Shown in pieces: positions 39,283 to 48,674 of a DNA stretch of 64,000 bases (position 1 is its first letter; each line of letters starts with the position of its first letter). Position numbers and translations under genes: made by a program. The notes under the pieces were generated by a model. It was not told where the DNA came from, made no database searches, and worked only from the letters and a program-made list of their open reading frames with translations. Source of the stretch: Castellaniella hirudinis (GTDB lineage: Bacteria > Pseudomonadota > Gammaproteobacteria > Burkholderiales > Burkholderiaceae_B); NCBI RefSeq assembly GCF_042651965.1, contig NZ_JBHSDY010000001.1, forward strand, positions 310,001 through 374,000, written 5' to 3'.

Positions 39283-41571
39283 TCAGAACGAGCTGGTCAC
39301 TTCCATGAAGAAGGTGCGGCCGGGCTGGTTGTAGGTGTAGGCGCCGGCGCCGTAGATGTAGTTGGCGTTGTCCATGTTGACGCCGATCGCATTGCCCCGG
39401 CGGAAGATACGCTTATCGAACAGATTGTCCACGCCCGCCGTCACACGGAAGTGCTTGTTGACCTTGTACTGCGTGCTCAGGCCGAAGACCGCGTAGGGCG
39501 GGATCTTGTCGGTGGCGCTGCCCGTCAGCGGCTGGCCGTAGTAGTCGTACTTCGGACCTTCCTGCTCGCCGTAGACGGTGGCCTTGGCGCGCAGCGACCA
39601 GGCCGGCGTCACGGACCAGTCCAGGGTGCTGTTGACCGTGTATTCGGGAATGGTGGACAGGTGCTCGCCCGTGTCCTTGTTCTTCGACTCGATCATGTAG
39701 GTGAAGTTGGTGGACCACAGCCAGTCCTGGGCGAAGGGCCAGGTCAGGTTGCCCTCGATCCCTTGCACGACGGCGCGGGGGATGTTTTCCCATTGGAAGA
39801 CATTCTGCTTGAACTTGGTGCTGCCGACGAAGGAATCGATGGGGGTGCGTCCCGCCTCGATCTTGTCGCGATAGTCATTGTGGAAATAGGTCAGGCTGGC
39901 GCCCAGGCCGTCCGGGCTGCGGAATTCGATCCCCAATTCCTTGTTGATGCTGGTTTCCGCCTTCAGGTCCGAATTCCCCAGCAGGAAGCAGCCCTCCGTG
40001 CCGCCCGGCGGATTGCCCCAGCAGCCGTTGCCCGCGCTATACAGCAGATAGCCGGCATTGCTCTGATACAGATTGGGCGCCTTGTAGGCCCGCGCGATGC
40101 CGGCCTTGACCGTCCATTGCTCGTTGACCATATAGGACAGGTTCAGCGACGGGCTCCAGTTATTGCCCTGAAGGCTATGGTGATCAAAGCGCAGGCCCGG
40201 CGTCACGGTCCAATGATCGCCGATGTACAGATTGTCCTCGGCGAACACGGAATAGATATTGGCATGCGCCTTGGGGTTGTAGGCGAACGGCACCTTGGGC
40301 ATCTTGGCGCTCGGGATATTGCGCGAGGCCAGATCGGAAGAATAATCCTCCAGATCCTGGCGCACCCATTCCAGGCCGAACGTCCCCATCTGGTCGATGC
40401 CGCCCCAGTCCAGGCGCCGGCTCAACTCGGTATGGGCCGTCAGCGTGCGCAGATTGATGTCCCCGTAGCCGCCATCCTTGACCGCCGCATTGGTCGGGTC
40501 GTTGAACGCGCCCTCAGTCCCTCCGGCCAGGCCTTCCAACAAGCGCGTGTTGCGCGTCTGCTCGTATTGCAGGTAACTGAGGGTATGGGTGTCGGCATTC
40601 CAGTCGCCATTGTGCGTGATGGAATAGGCCTGTCGATAGACGCGGTTGGTTTCTCCGCCCAGTTCACGCTTGACCATCGGATTGGTGTTCGTGTTCTGCG
40701 TGTCGCCGACGTAGATGTTGCCCTGGCGCCCGTAGCTGGCCTCGAAATCGAACTGATGCCCAGCGGTCGGCTTCCAGCTCAACACGCCATTCATGTCCCG
40801 GTTTTTGAAACCTTCACGGCCGGCCGGGAACGTGCCCTTGTTGCCGCCGCCGCGCAACGACGCATGATCCTGATTGATGTCATACGCATCCCCCTGGAAA
40901 TTCGCCGCGCTGCCGTTCAGGCGGAAACCCAGGGTATCGGAGATCGGGCCGGCCAGGCTGAAGGTCGTGCGGCTGGTCGAGCCTTCGTCGCCGTGCTCGG
41001 GCAGATTGCCATAGACGGTCACGGAGCCGGTCAGCGTGTCCGCGACCGGCTTGGTGATGATGTTCACCACGCCGCCGGCCGCGCCGTTGCCGTAGCGCGC
41101 GGCGGCGGGGCCGCGCAGGACTTCGATGCGCTCGATCTGTTCGGGCGGCACCCAGTTGGTGTCGCCGCGCGTGTCGCGTTCGCCGCGCCAGCCGAAGCGC
41201 ACCGATCCACGCGAAGACACGGGCTTGCCGTCGATCAGGATCAGGGTGTTTTCCGGACCCATGCCGCGGATGTCGATCTGGCGGTTGTTGCCGCGCTGGC
41301 CGCTGGAGGAATTGCCGGTCAGGTTCACGCCCGGCATGGTGCGGATGATCTCCGACACATCGGTGGCGGGCGGCGATTTCTGGATGTCCTCGGCCGTGAT
41401 GGTGGACGCGCCCGGAGTCTGTTTCAGTTCCTGTTCGGCTTTGACGACGACCCGGTCGAGCTGGGCGACACCATCAGATGATTGCGCACCCGCCGGGGCG
41501 GTGGCCAGGCCCAAGGCAATGAGCAGGCCGAGCGGCGGCAGGGCGCAGCCCTGGAGCTTGGAGACGGACAT
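39283..41571 (-). CDS. fepA: TonB-dependent catecholate siderophore receptor, FepA/PfeA/BfeA type
   Basis: 762 residues with a signal peptide (LLIALGLATAPAGAQ). The TonB-box-like region is AQLDRVVVKAEQ. The plug has EIIRTMPGVNLTGNSSSGQRGNNRQIDIRGMGPENTLILIDG in parts, then RIEVLRGPAAARYGNGAAGGVVNIITK. The loop GNGCWGNPPGGTEGCFLLGN has the disulphide pair typical of FepA/PfeA enterobactin receptors. It ends RTFFMEVTSSF with terminal Phe. It has no STN domain, unlike the second receptor. AGGAA precedes the ATG and a Fur-like box lies 47-65 bases upstream. It probably imports the DHB-type siderophore encoded downstream or enterobactin itself. Confidence 0.93.
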   Translation of the reverse strand: MSVSKLQGCALPPLGLLIALGLATAPAGAQSSDGVAQLDRVVVKAEQELKQTPGASTITAEDIQKSPPATDVSEIIRTMPGVNLTGNSSSGQRGNNRQIDIRGMGPENTLILIDGKPVSSRGSVRFGWRGERDTRGDTNWVPPEQIERIEVLRGPAAARYGNGAAGGVVNIITKPVADTLTGSVTVYGNLPEHGDEGSTSRTTFSLAGPISDTLGFRLNGSAANFQGDAYDINQDHASLRGGGNKGTFPAGREGFKNRDMNGVLSWKPTAGHQFDFEASYGRQGNIYVGDTQNTNTNPMVKRELGGETNRVYRQAYSITHNGDWNADTHTLSYLQYEQTRNTRLLEGLAGGTEGAFNDPTNAAVKDGGYGDINLRTLTAHTELSRRLDWGGIDQMGTFGLEWVRQDLEDYSSDLASRNIPSAKMPKVPFAYNPKAHANIYSVFAEDNLYIGDHWTVTPGLRFDHHSLQGNNWSPSLNLSYMVNEQWTVKAGIARAYKAPNLYQSNAGYLLYSAGNGCWGNPPGGTEGCFLLGNSDLKAETSINKELGIEFRSPDGLGASLTYFHNDYRDKIEAGRTPIDSFVGSTKFKQNVFQWENIPRAVVQGIEGNLTWPFAQDWLWSTNFTYMIESKNKDTGEHLSTIPEYTVNSTLDWSVTPAWSLRAKATVYGEQEGPKYDYYGQPLTGSATDKIPPYAVFGLSTQYKVNKHFRVTAGVDNLFDKRIFRRGNAIGVNMDNANYIYGAGAYTYNQPGRTFFMEVTSSF

Positions 41572-41617
41572 GGGGGATTCCTTCGATTGCTGCGAGGTTT
41601 AAAAATAAGTCAATAAT

Positions 41618-41636
41618 ATAAACGATAATCATTCCT
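41618..41636. promoter_or_regulatory. Fur box upstream of the FepA-type receptor
   Basis: The 19-base site matches the classical Fur consensus (GATAATGATAATCATTATC) at 12 positions, including a continuous GATAATCATT at 41624-41633. An overlapping second register matches at 11. It lies between the receptor start and the macB end. Confidence 0.75.
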
Positions 41637-41688
41637 GTTTACAATTTCAGCATTTCCTCACTTTGATCCTCCGCAAACACCGGCCGCC

Positions 41689-43704
41689 CTACCCGCCCGA
41701 CAGCGCCGCCACCGGATCGAGCCGGGCCGCCGCACGCGCCGGCATCAGGCCGGAAGCCAGGCCCGTGGCGACGGCGCAGCCGAAAGCGCCCAGGATGGCG
41801 GTCAGCGAAAACACCAGTTCGGCGCCCGCCGCCAGCAGCGCCGTCCCGATGCCAAGCCCCAGCGCCACGCCGGCGGCGCCGCCGCACACGGACACCAGGG
41901 CGGCCTCGGTCAGGAACTGGCGGCGGATATCGCGCTGGCGCGCGCCGACCGCCATGCGGATGCCGATCTCCCGCGTGCGTTCGCGCACCGTCATCAGCAT
42001 GACGTTCATGACGCCGATCCCGCCGACCAGCAGGGACACGGCGGCGATCAGGCCCAGCATCAAGGTCATGGCGTTGCGCGATTCGGCGGCGGCCTGCAGC
42101 TTGGCCGCCGCATTGCCGATGCTGAAACTCTCGCGGCCGTGGCGCGCGCGCAGCAGGTCCCGCATGGCCGCCTCGGCCGCGACGGCGTCCTGCGGCGAAC
42201 GCGCCTCGATGACGGCGTATTCGGGTTCGCCGATGGCGGTGAAGACGCGCGCGCGGCCCGTGTCGAACGGAATGAAGGCCTGATCGTCGTAATTTTCCGA
42301 GCCCGATTCGGCGCCCTTGGCGCTCATGACGCCGATCACCTCGAACGGCGTGGCGTCGACCAGCACGAGCTGGCCGATGGGATCGGCCACGTCGGGCAGC
42401 AGCCGCTGCCGCAGTCGGCTGCCCAGGACCACGACCGGTGCCAGTTCGCGGTTTTCGGCGGCGATGTGGAATCGCCCCAGGGCGACGGGCCAGCGGTGGA
42501 TGGCCGGCAGATCGGCCGTGCTGGCGACGACGTAGGAAGGCCGCGAATACGCGCCGTGGCGCAGCATGACCGGATTGCCGATCACCGGCATGACGTGCGC
42601 GATTTCGGGCAGCTCGGCGACCGCCGCGAGATCGTCCAGGGTGACGACGCCGGCCACGCCGCCCTCGGGCGCGACGCCGCCGCTGACGTACAGGATGGCG
42701 GCGCCCAGGGCGCCCATCTGGCGCACGACCTGCTCTTTGGCGCCGCGGCCGATGGCCAGCATGACGATGACCGAGGCGACGCCGGCCACGATGCCCAGCA
42801 GGGTCAGGGCGGTGCGCACGCGATTGAGCGCCATGGCCCGCCAGGCGGCGCGCCAGGACTCGGCCAGGGCGGAAGCAGCGGGCGCGTGGTCCGCGCCGCT
42901 GCGGCCGCTCCGGCGACGGCCGCCCTGCCCGGCCGCGCGGCCATCGCGGGCCGGCGCCCCTGGCGCGCCCGCGCCGCCTTCAGGCTCCGGCGCGTCGGAC
43001 GGCGCATCGCCTCCCTCACCAGGCCGGTCACCGACCACGCGCCCGTCGCGGATCTCGATGACGCGCCGGGCGCGGGCGGCCACCTGCGGATCGTGCGTGA
43101 TGAGGATGATCGTATGGCCCTGGGCGGACAGTTCATCGAACAAGGCCATGACCTCGGCGCCGCTCTGCGTATCCAGGGCGCCCGTCGGTTCGTCGGCCAG
43201 GATGACGCGGCCGCCGTTGGCCAGGGCGCGCGCGATCGACACGCGCTGCTGCTGGCCGCCGGATAGCTGGGCCGGACGGTGCGCCAGCCGCCCGCCCATG
43301 CCCAGGCGCTCCAGCAGCGCGGCGGCCCGCCGCTCGCGGGCCTCGCGGTCTTCTCCCGCGTAAAGCGCCGGCAGCGCGGCGTTTTCCAGCGCGCTGTCGG
43401 TCGGGATCAGGTGGTAGCCCTGGAACACGAAGCCGAAAGCCTCCCGGCGCAGCCGCGCCCGCTCGTCGGCCGGCAGGGCCGCGACGTCGCGGCCCTCGAA
43501 ATGATAGGCGCCGCTGTCGGGCCGATCCAGACAGCCCAGGATGTGCATCAGCGTGGATTTCCCGGAGCCGGACGCGCCGACGATGGCGACGTATTCGCCT
43601 TCGCGGATGGACAGTGATACATCGCTCAGCGCCCGGGCGGCCGGCGCGCCGCCGGCGCCGCCGTAGGACCGGCCGACGCCCTCGAGTCGGATCAGGGCGC
43701 TCAC
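41689..43704 (-). CDS. macB: MacB-like ABC exporter (ATPase-permease fusion)
   Basis: 671 residues from GTG at 43704, which overlaps the macA stop (GTGA). The N-terminal ATPase has Walker A GASGSGKST (43-51), LSGGQQQRVSIARAL and Walker B VILADEPTGALD. A Gly/Ala/Arg-rich linker of about 60 residues (GEGGDAPSDAPEPEGGAG region) is longer than usual. Then come one helix (ALTLLGIVAGVASVIVMLAIG), a periplasmic domain and three C-terminal helices (LGLIAAVSLLVGGIGVMNVMLM and on). In this setting it resembles PvdT and probably exports the siderophore, but a macrolide or peptide substrate cannot be excluded. No outer-membrane TolC partner is nearby. Confidence 0.9.
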   Translation of the reverse strand: MSALIRLEGVGRSYGGAGGAPAARALSDVSLSIREGEYVAIVGASGSGKSTLMHILGCLDRPDSGAYHFEGRDVAALPADERARLRREAFGFVFQGYHLIPTDSALENAALPALYAGEDREARERRAAALLERLGMGGRLAHRPAQLSGGQQQRVSIARALANGGRVILADEPTGALDTQSGAEVMALFDELSAQGHTIILITHDPQVAARARRVIEIRDGRVVGDRPGEGGDAPSDAPEPEGGAGAPGAPARDGRAAGQGGRRRSGRSGADHAPAASALAESWRAAWRAMALNRVRTALTLLGIVAGVASVIVMLAIGRGAKEQVVRQMGALGAAILYVSGGVAPEGGVAGVVTLDDLAAVAELPEIAHVMPVIGNPVMLRHGAYSRPSYVVASTADLPAIHRWPVALGRFHIAAENRELAPVVVLGSRLRQRLLPDVADPIGQLVLVDATPFEVIGVMSAKGAESGSENYDDQAFIPFDTGRARVFTAIGEPEYAVIEARSPQDAVAAEAAMRDLLRARHGRESFSIGNAAAKLQAAAESRNAMTLMLGLIAAVSLLVGGIGVMNVMLMTVRERTREIGIRMAVGARQRDIRRQFLTEAALVSVCGGAAGVALGLGIGTALLAAGAELVFSLTAILGAFGCAVATGLASGLMPARAAARLDPVAALSGG

Positions 43705-44930
43705 AGCACGAAGCGGGGCATGCCGCCGTCCGGCGCGCGATCGCCCAGGATCAGGAGTTCGCCCTCGGACAGGCCCTCCAGCACCTCGGCCGCGCGGCGG
43801 TCGCGCGCGCCGATCCGGATGATCCGCTGGACCGCGCGGCCCTTTTCCAGGACCCGGACCCGGTAGGTCCGGACGGCGTCGGCGTCCCGGTCCAGACCGG
43901 CGCCCGCCCCGTCCCCCGCCGGGCGCAGCGCCGCCAGGGGCGCCAGCACGGCGTCTTCGACCTGGCGCGTGACGAAGGCCACCTGCGCGCTCATCCGGGG
44001 CAGCAGGGCGCGGTCCGGATTGGGCACGTCGAACAGCACGGTGTAGAACACGGCCTTGGCGCCGACGGCGGGCTGCGGCGCGGCGCCGCCCGCGGCGTCG
44101 GCCGGCTCGGGCTGCGGCATGGGCAGCACCTGCCGGACCGTGCCGCGCCACTGCCGGCCGTCCTGGGCCAGGGTCGTGAAGACGGCCTCCATGCCTACGC
44201 GCAGGCGCGGGATGTCGGCCTCAGACACCTGCGTCCACACGGTCATGGCCGACAGGTCCGCGATGCGCAGCAGGTTGGGCGTCTGGTAGGTCGCGTTCAG
44301 GGTCTGGCCGGGCCGCGCCTCCAGCGACACGATGGTGCCGGCGATCGGCGCGTAGATCCGGCTGTAGCCCAGCCGCGCCTCGTCGCCCTTCAGCGAAGCC
44401 CGGGTGCGGCGGATGTCGGCCTCGATGCGCCGCACGACCGCCTCGGCGGCCAGCAGGCCGGCCCGCGCGGCATCGGCCTGCTGGGCGGGCGTGGCGCCGG
44501 CTTGCAACAGGCGCTGGTGGCGACCAGAGTCCGCCCGCGCCAGCGTCGCGGCGGCGCGGGCCTCGTCCCACTGGGCGCGCAGGGCATCCAGCGAGGCGCG
44601 GCCCGCGTCCACGGTCGCCTGCTGCACGGACGCGTCGATCTCCACCAGCAGATCGCCGGGGCTGACCGTGTCGCCCGGCTGGACGTGGATCTTCTGGATC
44701 TGCCCGGACACCTGCGCGCCCACGTCCACGTAGTGCCGGGGCCGCAGGGTGCCCAGCGCATGGACGGTGGCGCGCACCTGGCCGCGCTCGACCCGCGCCA
44801 CCTCGTACGCGGACGGCGCCGGACGCCCGGCCCAGACCGCCGTGGCGGCCGCCGCCAGGGCCAGCAGGATCCAGCCGGCGCGCACGCGCCAGCGGCGGGC
44901 GCCGCCGGAAGCCGCCGAACCGCGCATCAT
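43701..44930 (-). CDS. macA: MacA-like periplasmic adaptor
   Basis: 409 residues. One N-terminal anchor (WILLALAAAATAVWAG), then the lipoyl half VHALGTLRPRHYVDVGAQVSGQIQKIHVQPGDTVSPGDLL. A helical hairpin (about 95-165) follows, and SRIYAPIAGTIVSLEARPGQTLN and LLRIADLSAMTVWTQVSEADI form the beta-barrel region. It links MacB to an outer-membrane channel. It overlaps both the YncE-like gene (ATGA) and macB, making a tightly coupled receptor-yncE-macA-macB unit. Similar adaptors (PvdR) serve pyoverdine export. Confidence 0.92.
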   Translation of the reverse strand: MMRGSAASGGARRWRVRAGWILLALAAAATAVWAGRPAPSAYEVARVERGQVRATVHALGTLRPRHYVDVGAQVSGQIQKIHVQPGDTVSPGDLLVEIDASVQQATVDAGRASLDALRAQWDEARAAATLARADSGRHQRLLQAGATPAQQADAARAGLLAAEAVVRRIEADIRRTRASLKGDEARLGYSRIYAPIAGTIVSLEARPGQTLNATYQTPNLLRIADLSAMTVWTQVSEADIPRLRVGMEAVFTTLAQDGRQWRGTVRQVLPMPQPEPADAAGGAAPQPAVGAKAVFYTVLFDVPNPDRALLPRMSAQVAFVTRQVEDAVLAPLAALRPAGDGAGAGLDRDADAVRTYRVRVLEKGRAVQRIIRIGARDRRAAEVLEGLSEGELLILGDRAPDGGMPRFVL

Positions 44931-46075
44931 CCGCGCAGGTCGATGCGCACGACGCTTTCCAGGCCGTCGGCCCGATAGGCGGGATGCTTGTCGTCGTGCG
45001 GTCCCTTGATCGTGGCGTACAGGACCTGGCCGTCGGCCGACAGGGCCAGGCTGTTCGGGTGCGCCGGCAGGTCGTGGCGGACCTTCACGGCATAGGTCGT
45101 GCCGTCGATCACCGTGATCGCGCCCGTGCCCAGGGGGTGGGCGCGCGAGGCGCCCCGGTTGCTCAGGTAGATCTCGTCGCGGACCGGGTTGTAGAGGACG
45201 TCCAGGGCGCTTTCACCCACGGGGGTAGTCGCCAGGACACGGCCGGTCGCGGTGTCGAAAACGACCAGGCGGCCGCTGTTGGCGTCGGCGGCGAACAGGC
45301 GCGCGCCCTGATCGTCCAATGCGACATTCACCAGAAAAGGCTCGGCGCCGTCCACGGCATCGCGGCGCAGGATCTTGCCGCTGTCCGGGTCGATGACGGT
45401 CACGCCGTAGTCGCCGCCCTGGCCGACGTACAGGCGGTTCGAGGCCGCGTCATAGGCCGCGCCGGCGGGCCATTTGCGCAGGCCGGACAAGGTGTGCAGG
45501 ATGACGCCGCGCTTCAGGTCCACGATCCAGACTTTGCCCGCCGTGTCGGGATTGGTGACGAACATGCGGCCGCCCGCCTCGTCCAGCACGATCTGGCGGA
45601 CGTGTTCGACGCCGCCCTTGGCTTTGGCCTGCCCGAGCCGGTAGTTCGCGGCCTTGCCGGCCTTCAGGTCGATGGCCTGCACGATGCCGTTCAGGGTGTT
45701 GCCGGCGTACAGCGTGTCCGTGCGCGCATCATAGGCCAGGCCGTAGGGCTTGCGGTCGGTCTGGATGACGGCCTTGGTGGCCAGGGTGTCCGGGTCCAGC
45801 CGGTAGATCGCGCCGCCCTCGTCGGCCTTGAAGCTCTGGCCCGAGGACGCCACGAACACGTCGCCGTCGGCCACCACCAGTTCATAAAGCCCTGGGGCGA
45901 GATCGCGGCGCAGGACCGCCTGCCGCGCCGGGGCCTGGGCTTGCGCGTCCGGGCCGGCCTTGCTGGGCTGTCCATCCGGTGCGGCGCATGCGGCCAGCGC
46001 GGCGCACAGAACGAGCAGGCCCAGGCGGACCGGCGCGCGGCCGGCCGACGGAAGAGAGGAGAATCGAGTCTGCAT
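44927..46075 (-). CDS. YncE-like beta-propeller lipoprotein
   Basis: 382 residues. A lipobox LCAALAAC (LAAC) ends the signal peptide. The rest is a seven-bladed propeller with repeated YxxxxDxLYAGN/LYVGQ-type strands: LAYDARTDTLYAGNTLNGIVQAIDL, AYDAASNRLYVGQGGDYGVTVIDPDSG, VLYNPVRDEIYLSNRGAS. E. coli YncE is Fur-controlled and lies next to the TonB receptor gene yncD, so linkage to a siderophore receptor recurs here. It starts 41 bases after the receptor and overlaps macA. Role unproven; a periplasmic helper in siderophore handling is an inference. Confidence 0.87.
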   Translation of the reverse strand: MQTRFSSLPSAGRAPVRLGLLVLCAALAACAAPDGQPSKAGPDAQAQAPARQAVLRRDLAPGLYELVVADGDVFVASSGQSFKADEGGAIYRLDPDTLATKAVIQTDRKPYGLAYDARTDTLYAGNTLNGIVQAIDLKAGKAANYRLGQAKAKGGVEHVRQIVLDEAGGRMFVTNPDTAGKVWIVDLKRGVILHTLSGLRKWPAGAAYDAASNRLYVGQGGDYGVTVIDPDSGKILRRDAVDGAEPFLVNVALDDQGARLFAADANSGRLVVFDTATGRVLATTPVGESALDVLYNPVRDEIYLSNRGASRAHPLGTGAITVIDGTTYAVKVRHDLPAHPNSLALSADGQVLYATIKGPHDDKHPAYRADGLESVVRIDLRG

Positions 46076-46116
46076 GAGGTGAATTCCTTTCAGAGGGAAG
46101 TGAGCGGTCCGGGACC

Positions 46117-48567
46117 TTAGAAGCGCATGTCCAGGCCAAGCCGGAACGAGCGCGGCGCGCCGTAGTAGGTCGAGCCCGAATCGGGGTGGTAATCCGTGTC
46201 GAACACGTTGTAGACGTTCAGGCGGGCCGAGACATTGCGGCCGATCTGGTAGCGCGCCATCAGGTCCACCACGGCGTAGGCGTCCTGCTCGATGATGCGG
46301 TCCTGTTTCTGGGGATCCTTGAGCTTGGTGTACGCACGGCTCTGCCAGCGCACGCCGCCGCCCACCGTCAGGCCATGGCCGATGCCGGGCCAGCGGTAGC
46401 TGGTGAACAGCTTGACGGTGTTCTGCGGCACATAGGTATTCAAGGTGACGTGATCGCGGTCCTGCGCCAGGGATCGGGTGAAACTGGCGGACACTTGCCA
46501 GTTCGGCAGCACTTCACCGGACGCTTCCAGGTCGATGCCCCGGGTCGTGGTGCCGGAGACGGACTCATAGGCCTGGCTGCCGTCCGGCGCTTTGACATCG
46601 GGGATCGCAACGGCGAAGTTGTCCTGCTGCACGCGGAACAGGGCCGCCGACACGTTCAGCCCGCCGTCCAGCAGCTCACCCTTGGCGCCGACCTCGTAGC
46701 TGCGGCCCAGCAGGGGATCCAGGTAATTGCCGCTGGCATCCTGGTTGTTCTGCGGCTTGAAGATGTCCGTATAGCTGGCGTAGACGGACCATTCGTCGCT
46801 CAGGTCATAGACGATGCCGGCGTAAGGGGTGAGCTTGTCGGACTCGTGGCGATCCACATGGTCTTCCTTGCCGTTGTAGTAGTGCGTGTCCTTGATGTTT
46901 TCCCAACTGGTGACGCGCCCGCCGATGATCAGCGACAGGCGGTCGGTGGGCTTGAAGCGCGCCGTGGCATAGGCACTGGTCAGGTTCTCGCGGTTGACGG
47001 TGTCGCCGGTGGCTGGATTGTCGGGCGCGCCCGGCGTCCGGCCATTCCAGGTGTGGATATTGTCGATGTCCGCCGACCAGCCCGGGAGGGTCCTGAACCA
47101 GAGACCGTAAGGCGAGGTCTCATCGCGGGTGCGGGACACCGTGGCGCCGACCACCAGCTCATGCTCCCGCCCCAGCAGGGCGAAGGGGCCCGTGGCATAC
47201 ACGTCCAGGGAGTTCTGCACCGGCTTGCCCGCCCAGCGCCCCGCCCACAGATTCACACCCGCGCCGGTGGCACGATCAGGATTCCCGCCGCCCGCGTAAC
47301 CCAGCACTTCGTCGTAGCGATAGACGCTGTGCTCCAACGTGCCCTTGATCTTCCAGTCGTTATCGAAACGGTGCTCCAGCGAGGCAAACCAAGTCTGGTT
47401 GTGGCGCCGCGAATAGGCCCAGTCAGCGGCGGAAGACTTGGACCGGGCCCAGTCCGTGCGCCCGCCGTCCGCATAGAACATCGGCAGGCCGCTGCGCGAA
47501 TGGCCGGTGGCGTCCTGGTTCTGGAACAGAAACCCCAGGGTGGCCAGGGTGTCCGGCCCCAGGTCGGCCTCGACGATGCCGTACAGAGTCTTGCTGCGCT
47601 CCTGCAGGCGCTCCAGATACGAACCGTTCTTCTGCCAGGCCGCGACCAGGCGGCCGCGCACGGTCCCCGCTTCGTTCAAGGGCGAGGACAGGTCCGCCTC
47701 GGTCCGATACAGGTCCCAGGATCCGGTCTCGACGCTGGCGCGCGCCTGGAATTCTCGCGTCGGGCGCTTGCGGATCAGGTTGATCGTCGCACCGGGCGCG
47801 CCCACGCCGCTCATCAGGCCGTTGGCGCCCCGGATCACCTCGACCCGGTCGTAGGGCGCCATGTCGGCGGTCTGGAAGATGCTTTTGTAGCCGCTGTAGA
47901 CCTGATTGACCCCGTCGACCTGGTAGTTCTCTACCTGGAAGCCGCGCGCGTAGATCGGGCTGGTGTCCGAGCCCCGGTTGCCCGCGATATTCATCACCAG
48001 GCCCGGCGTGTTGTCCACCACATCGGCCAATTGCGTCAAACCCTGATCGTCCATGCGCTGGCGCGTGATGACGCTGACGGATTGCGGGGTCTCGCGCACC
48101 GACAGGTTCAGGCGCGTCGAGGTGTTGCTGGCCTGCGCGGCGTAGGATCCGGTGCCTTCCGTGGTCGGATCCAGCGCGGCGCCGCGCACGACGACCGGCT
48201 GCAGCATCCGCGCGTCGCCGCCCGCATCCTCGCCCCGGCGCACGATCGTGTAGCGGTTCGGTGCGGTCATCCGGGCTTCCAGCCCGGAGCCCTCCAGCAG
48301 CCGGTCCAGGGCCTGCGGCGCGGAATAGCTCCCCCGCAGGGCCGGCGCCCGGCGTCCTTCGGCCAGCGCGGTCGGGAAGATCACCTGCAGCCCGGTGCGC
48401 GCAGCCAGCGTATTGAGGGCCTGGTCCAGCGGCTGGGCGGGCAGATCCAGCGCGATCACGGCTGTCTGGGCCCGGACAGCCGCCTGGCCGCAGGCCAGGC
48501 CGCCCGCCGCCAAGGCCACAGACAACGCCACCGCCGCACCGCGCCGGGATCTCCTGGAATTCACCAT
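46117..48567 (-). CDS. TonB-dependent siderophore receptor with N-terminal signalling domain
   Basis: 816 residues from ATG at 48567, which has GGGAGG about 8 bases upstream; a GTG at 48576 is in frame. After the signal peptide comes an STN domain (about 40-110: IALDLPAQPLDQALNTLAARTGLQVIF and ALDRLLEGSGLEARM), which contacts a FecR-type anti-sigma. The plug holds RETPQSVSVITRQRMDDQG and YDRVEVIRGANGLMSG, in the FpvA/FoxA/FhuE manner. It ends SFRLGLDMRF with terminal Phe. The fecI-fecR pair lies directly upstream. Ligand unknown: hydroxamate and catecholate receptors both occur in this group. Confidence 0.92.
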   Translation of the reverse strand: MVNSRRSRRGAAVALSVALAAGGLACGQAAVRAQTAVIALDLPAQPLDQALNTLAARTGLQVIFPTALAEGRRAPALRGSYSAPQALDRLLEGSGLEARMTAPNRYTIVRRGEDAGGDARMLQPVVVRGAALDPTTEGTGSYAAQASNTSTRLNLSVRETPQSVSVITRQRMDDQGLTQLADVVDNTPGLVMNIAGNRGSDTSPIYARGFQVENYQVDGVNQVYSGYKSIFQTADMAPYDRVEVIRGANGLMSGVGAPGATINLIRKRPTREFQARASVETGSWDLYRTEADLSSPLNEAGTVRGRLVAAWQKNGSYLERLQERSKTLYGIVEADLGPDTLATLGFLFQNQDATGHSRSGLPMFYADGGRTDWARSKSSAADWAYSRRHNQTWFASLEHRFDNDWKIKGTLEHSVYRYDEVLGYAGGGNPDRATGAGVNLWAGRWAGKPVQNSLDVYATGPFALLGREHELVVGATVSRTRDETSPYGLWFRTLPGWSADIDNIHTWNGRTPGAPDNPATGDTVNRENLTSAYATARFKPTDRLSLIIGGRVTSWENIKDTHYYNGKEDHVDRHESDKLTPYAGIVYDLSDEWSVYASYTDIFKPQNNQDASGNYLDPLLGRSYEVGAKGELLDGGLNVSAALFRVQQDNFAVAIPDVKAPDGSQAYESVSGTTTRGIDLEASGEVLPNWQVSASFTRSLAQDRDHVTLNTYVPQNTVKLFTSYRWPGIGHGLTVGGGVRWQSRAYTKLKDPQKQDRIIEQDAYAVVDLMARYQIGRNVSARLNVYNVFDTDYHPDSGSTYYGAPRSFRLGLDMRF

Positions 48568-48587
48568 CGTCTTCACCTCCCTGTGTC

Positions 48588-48606
48588 AATAATGAGATTG
48601 AGAATT
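48588..48606. promoter_or_regulatory. Fur-like site before the signalling receptor
   Basis: Matches the Fur consensus at 12 of 19 positions and lies 21 bases upstream of the receptor ATG, in the 107-base gap after fecR. A sigma-FecI-type promoter should be in the same gap but could not be identified by eye. Confidence 0.5.
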
Positions 48607-48674
48607 GATCAAATCAGAGGTGATGACGATCCAGCGCAGTCCGATATGGACATCGAGTTACATATTTTTACGAT

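Noticed and set aside
43705..44151. N-terminal extension of the macB frame to 44151
   Set aside because: The extension is an Ala/Arg-rich shadow of macA. GTG at 43704 overlaps the macA stop, and the ATPase domain starts there.
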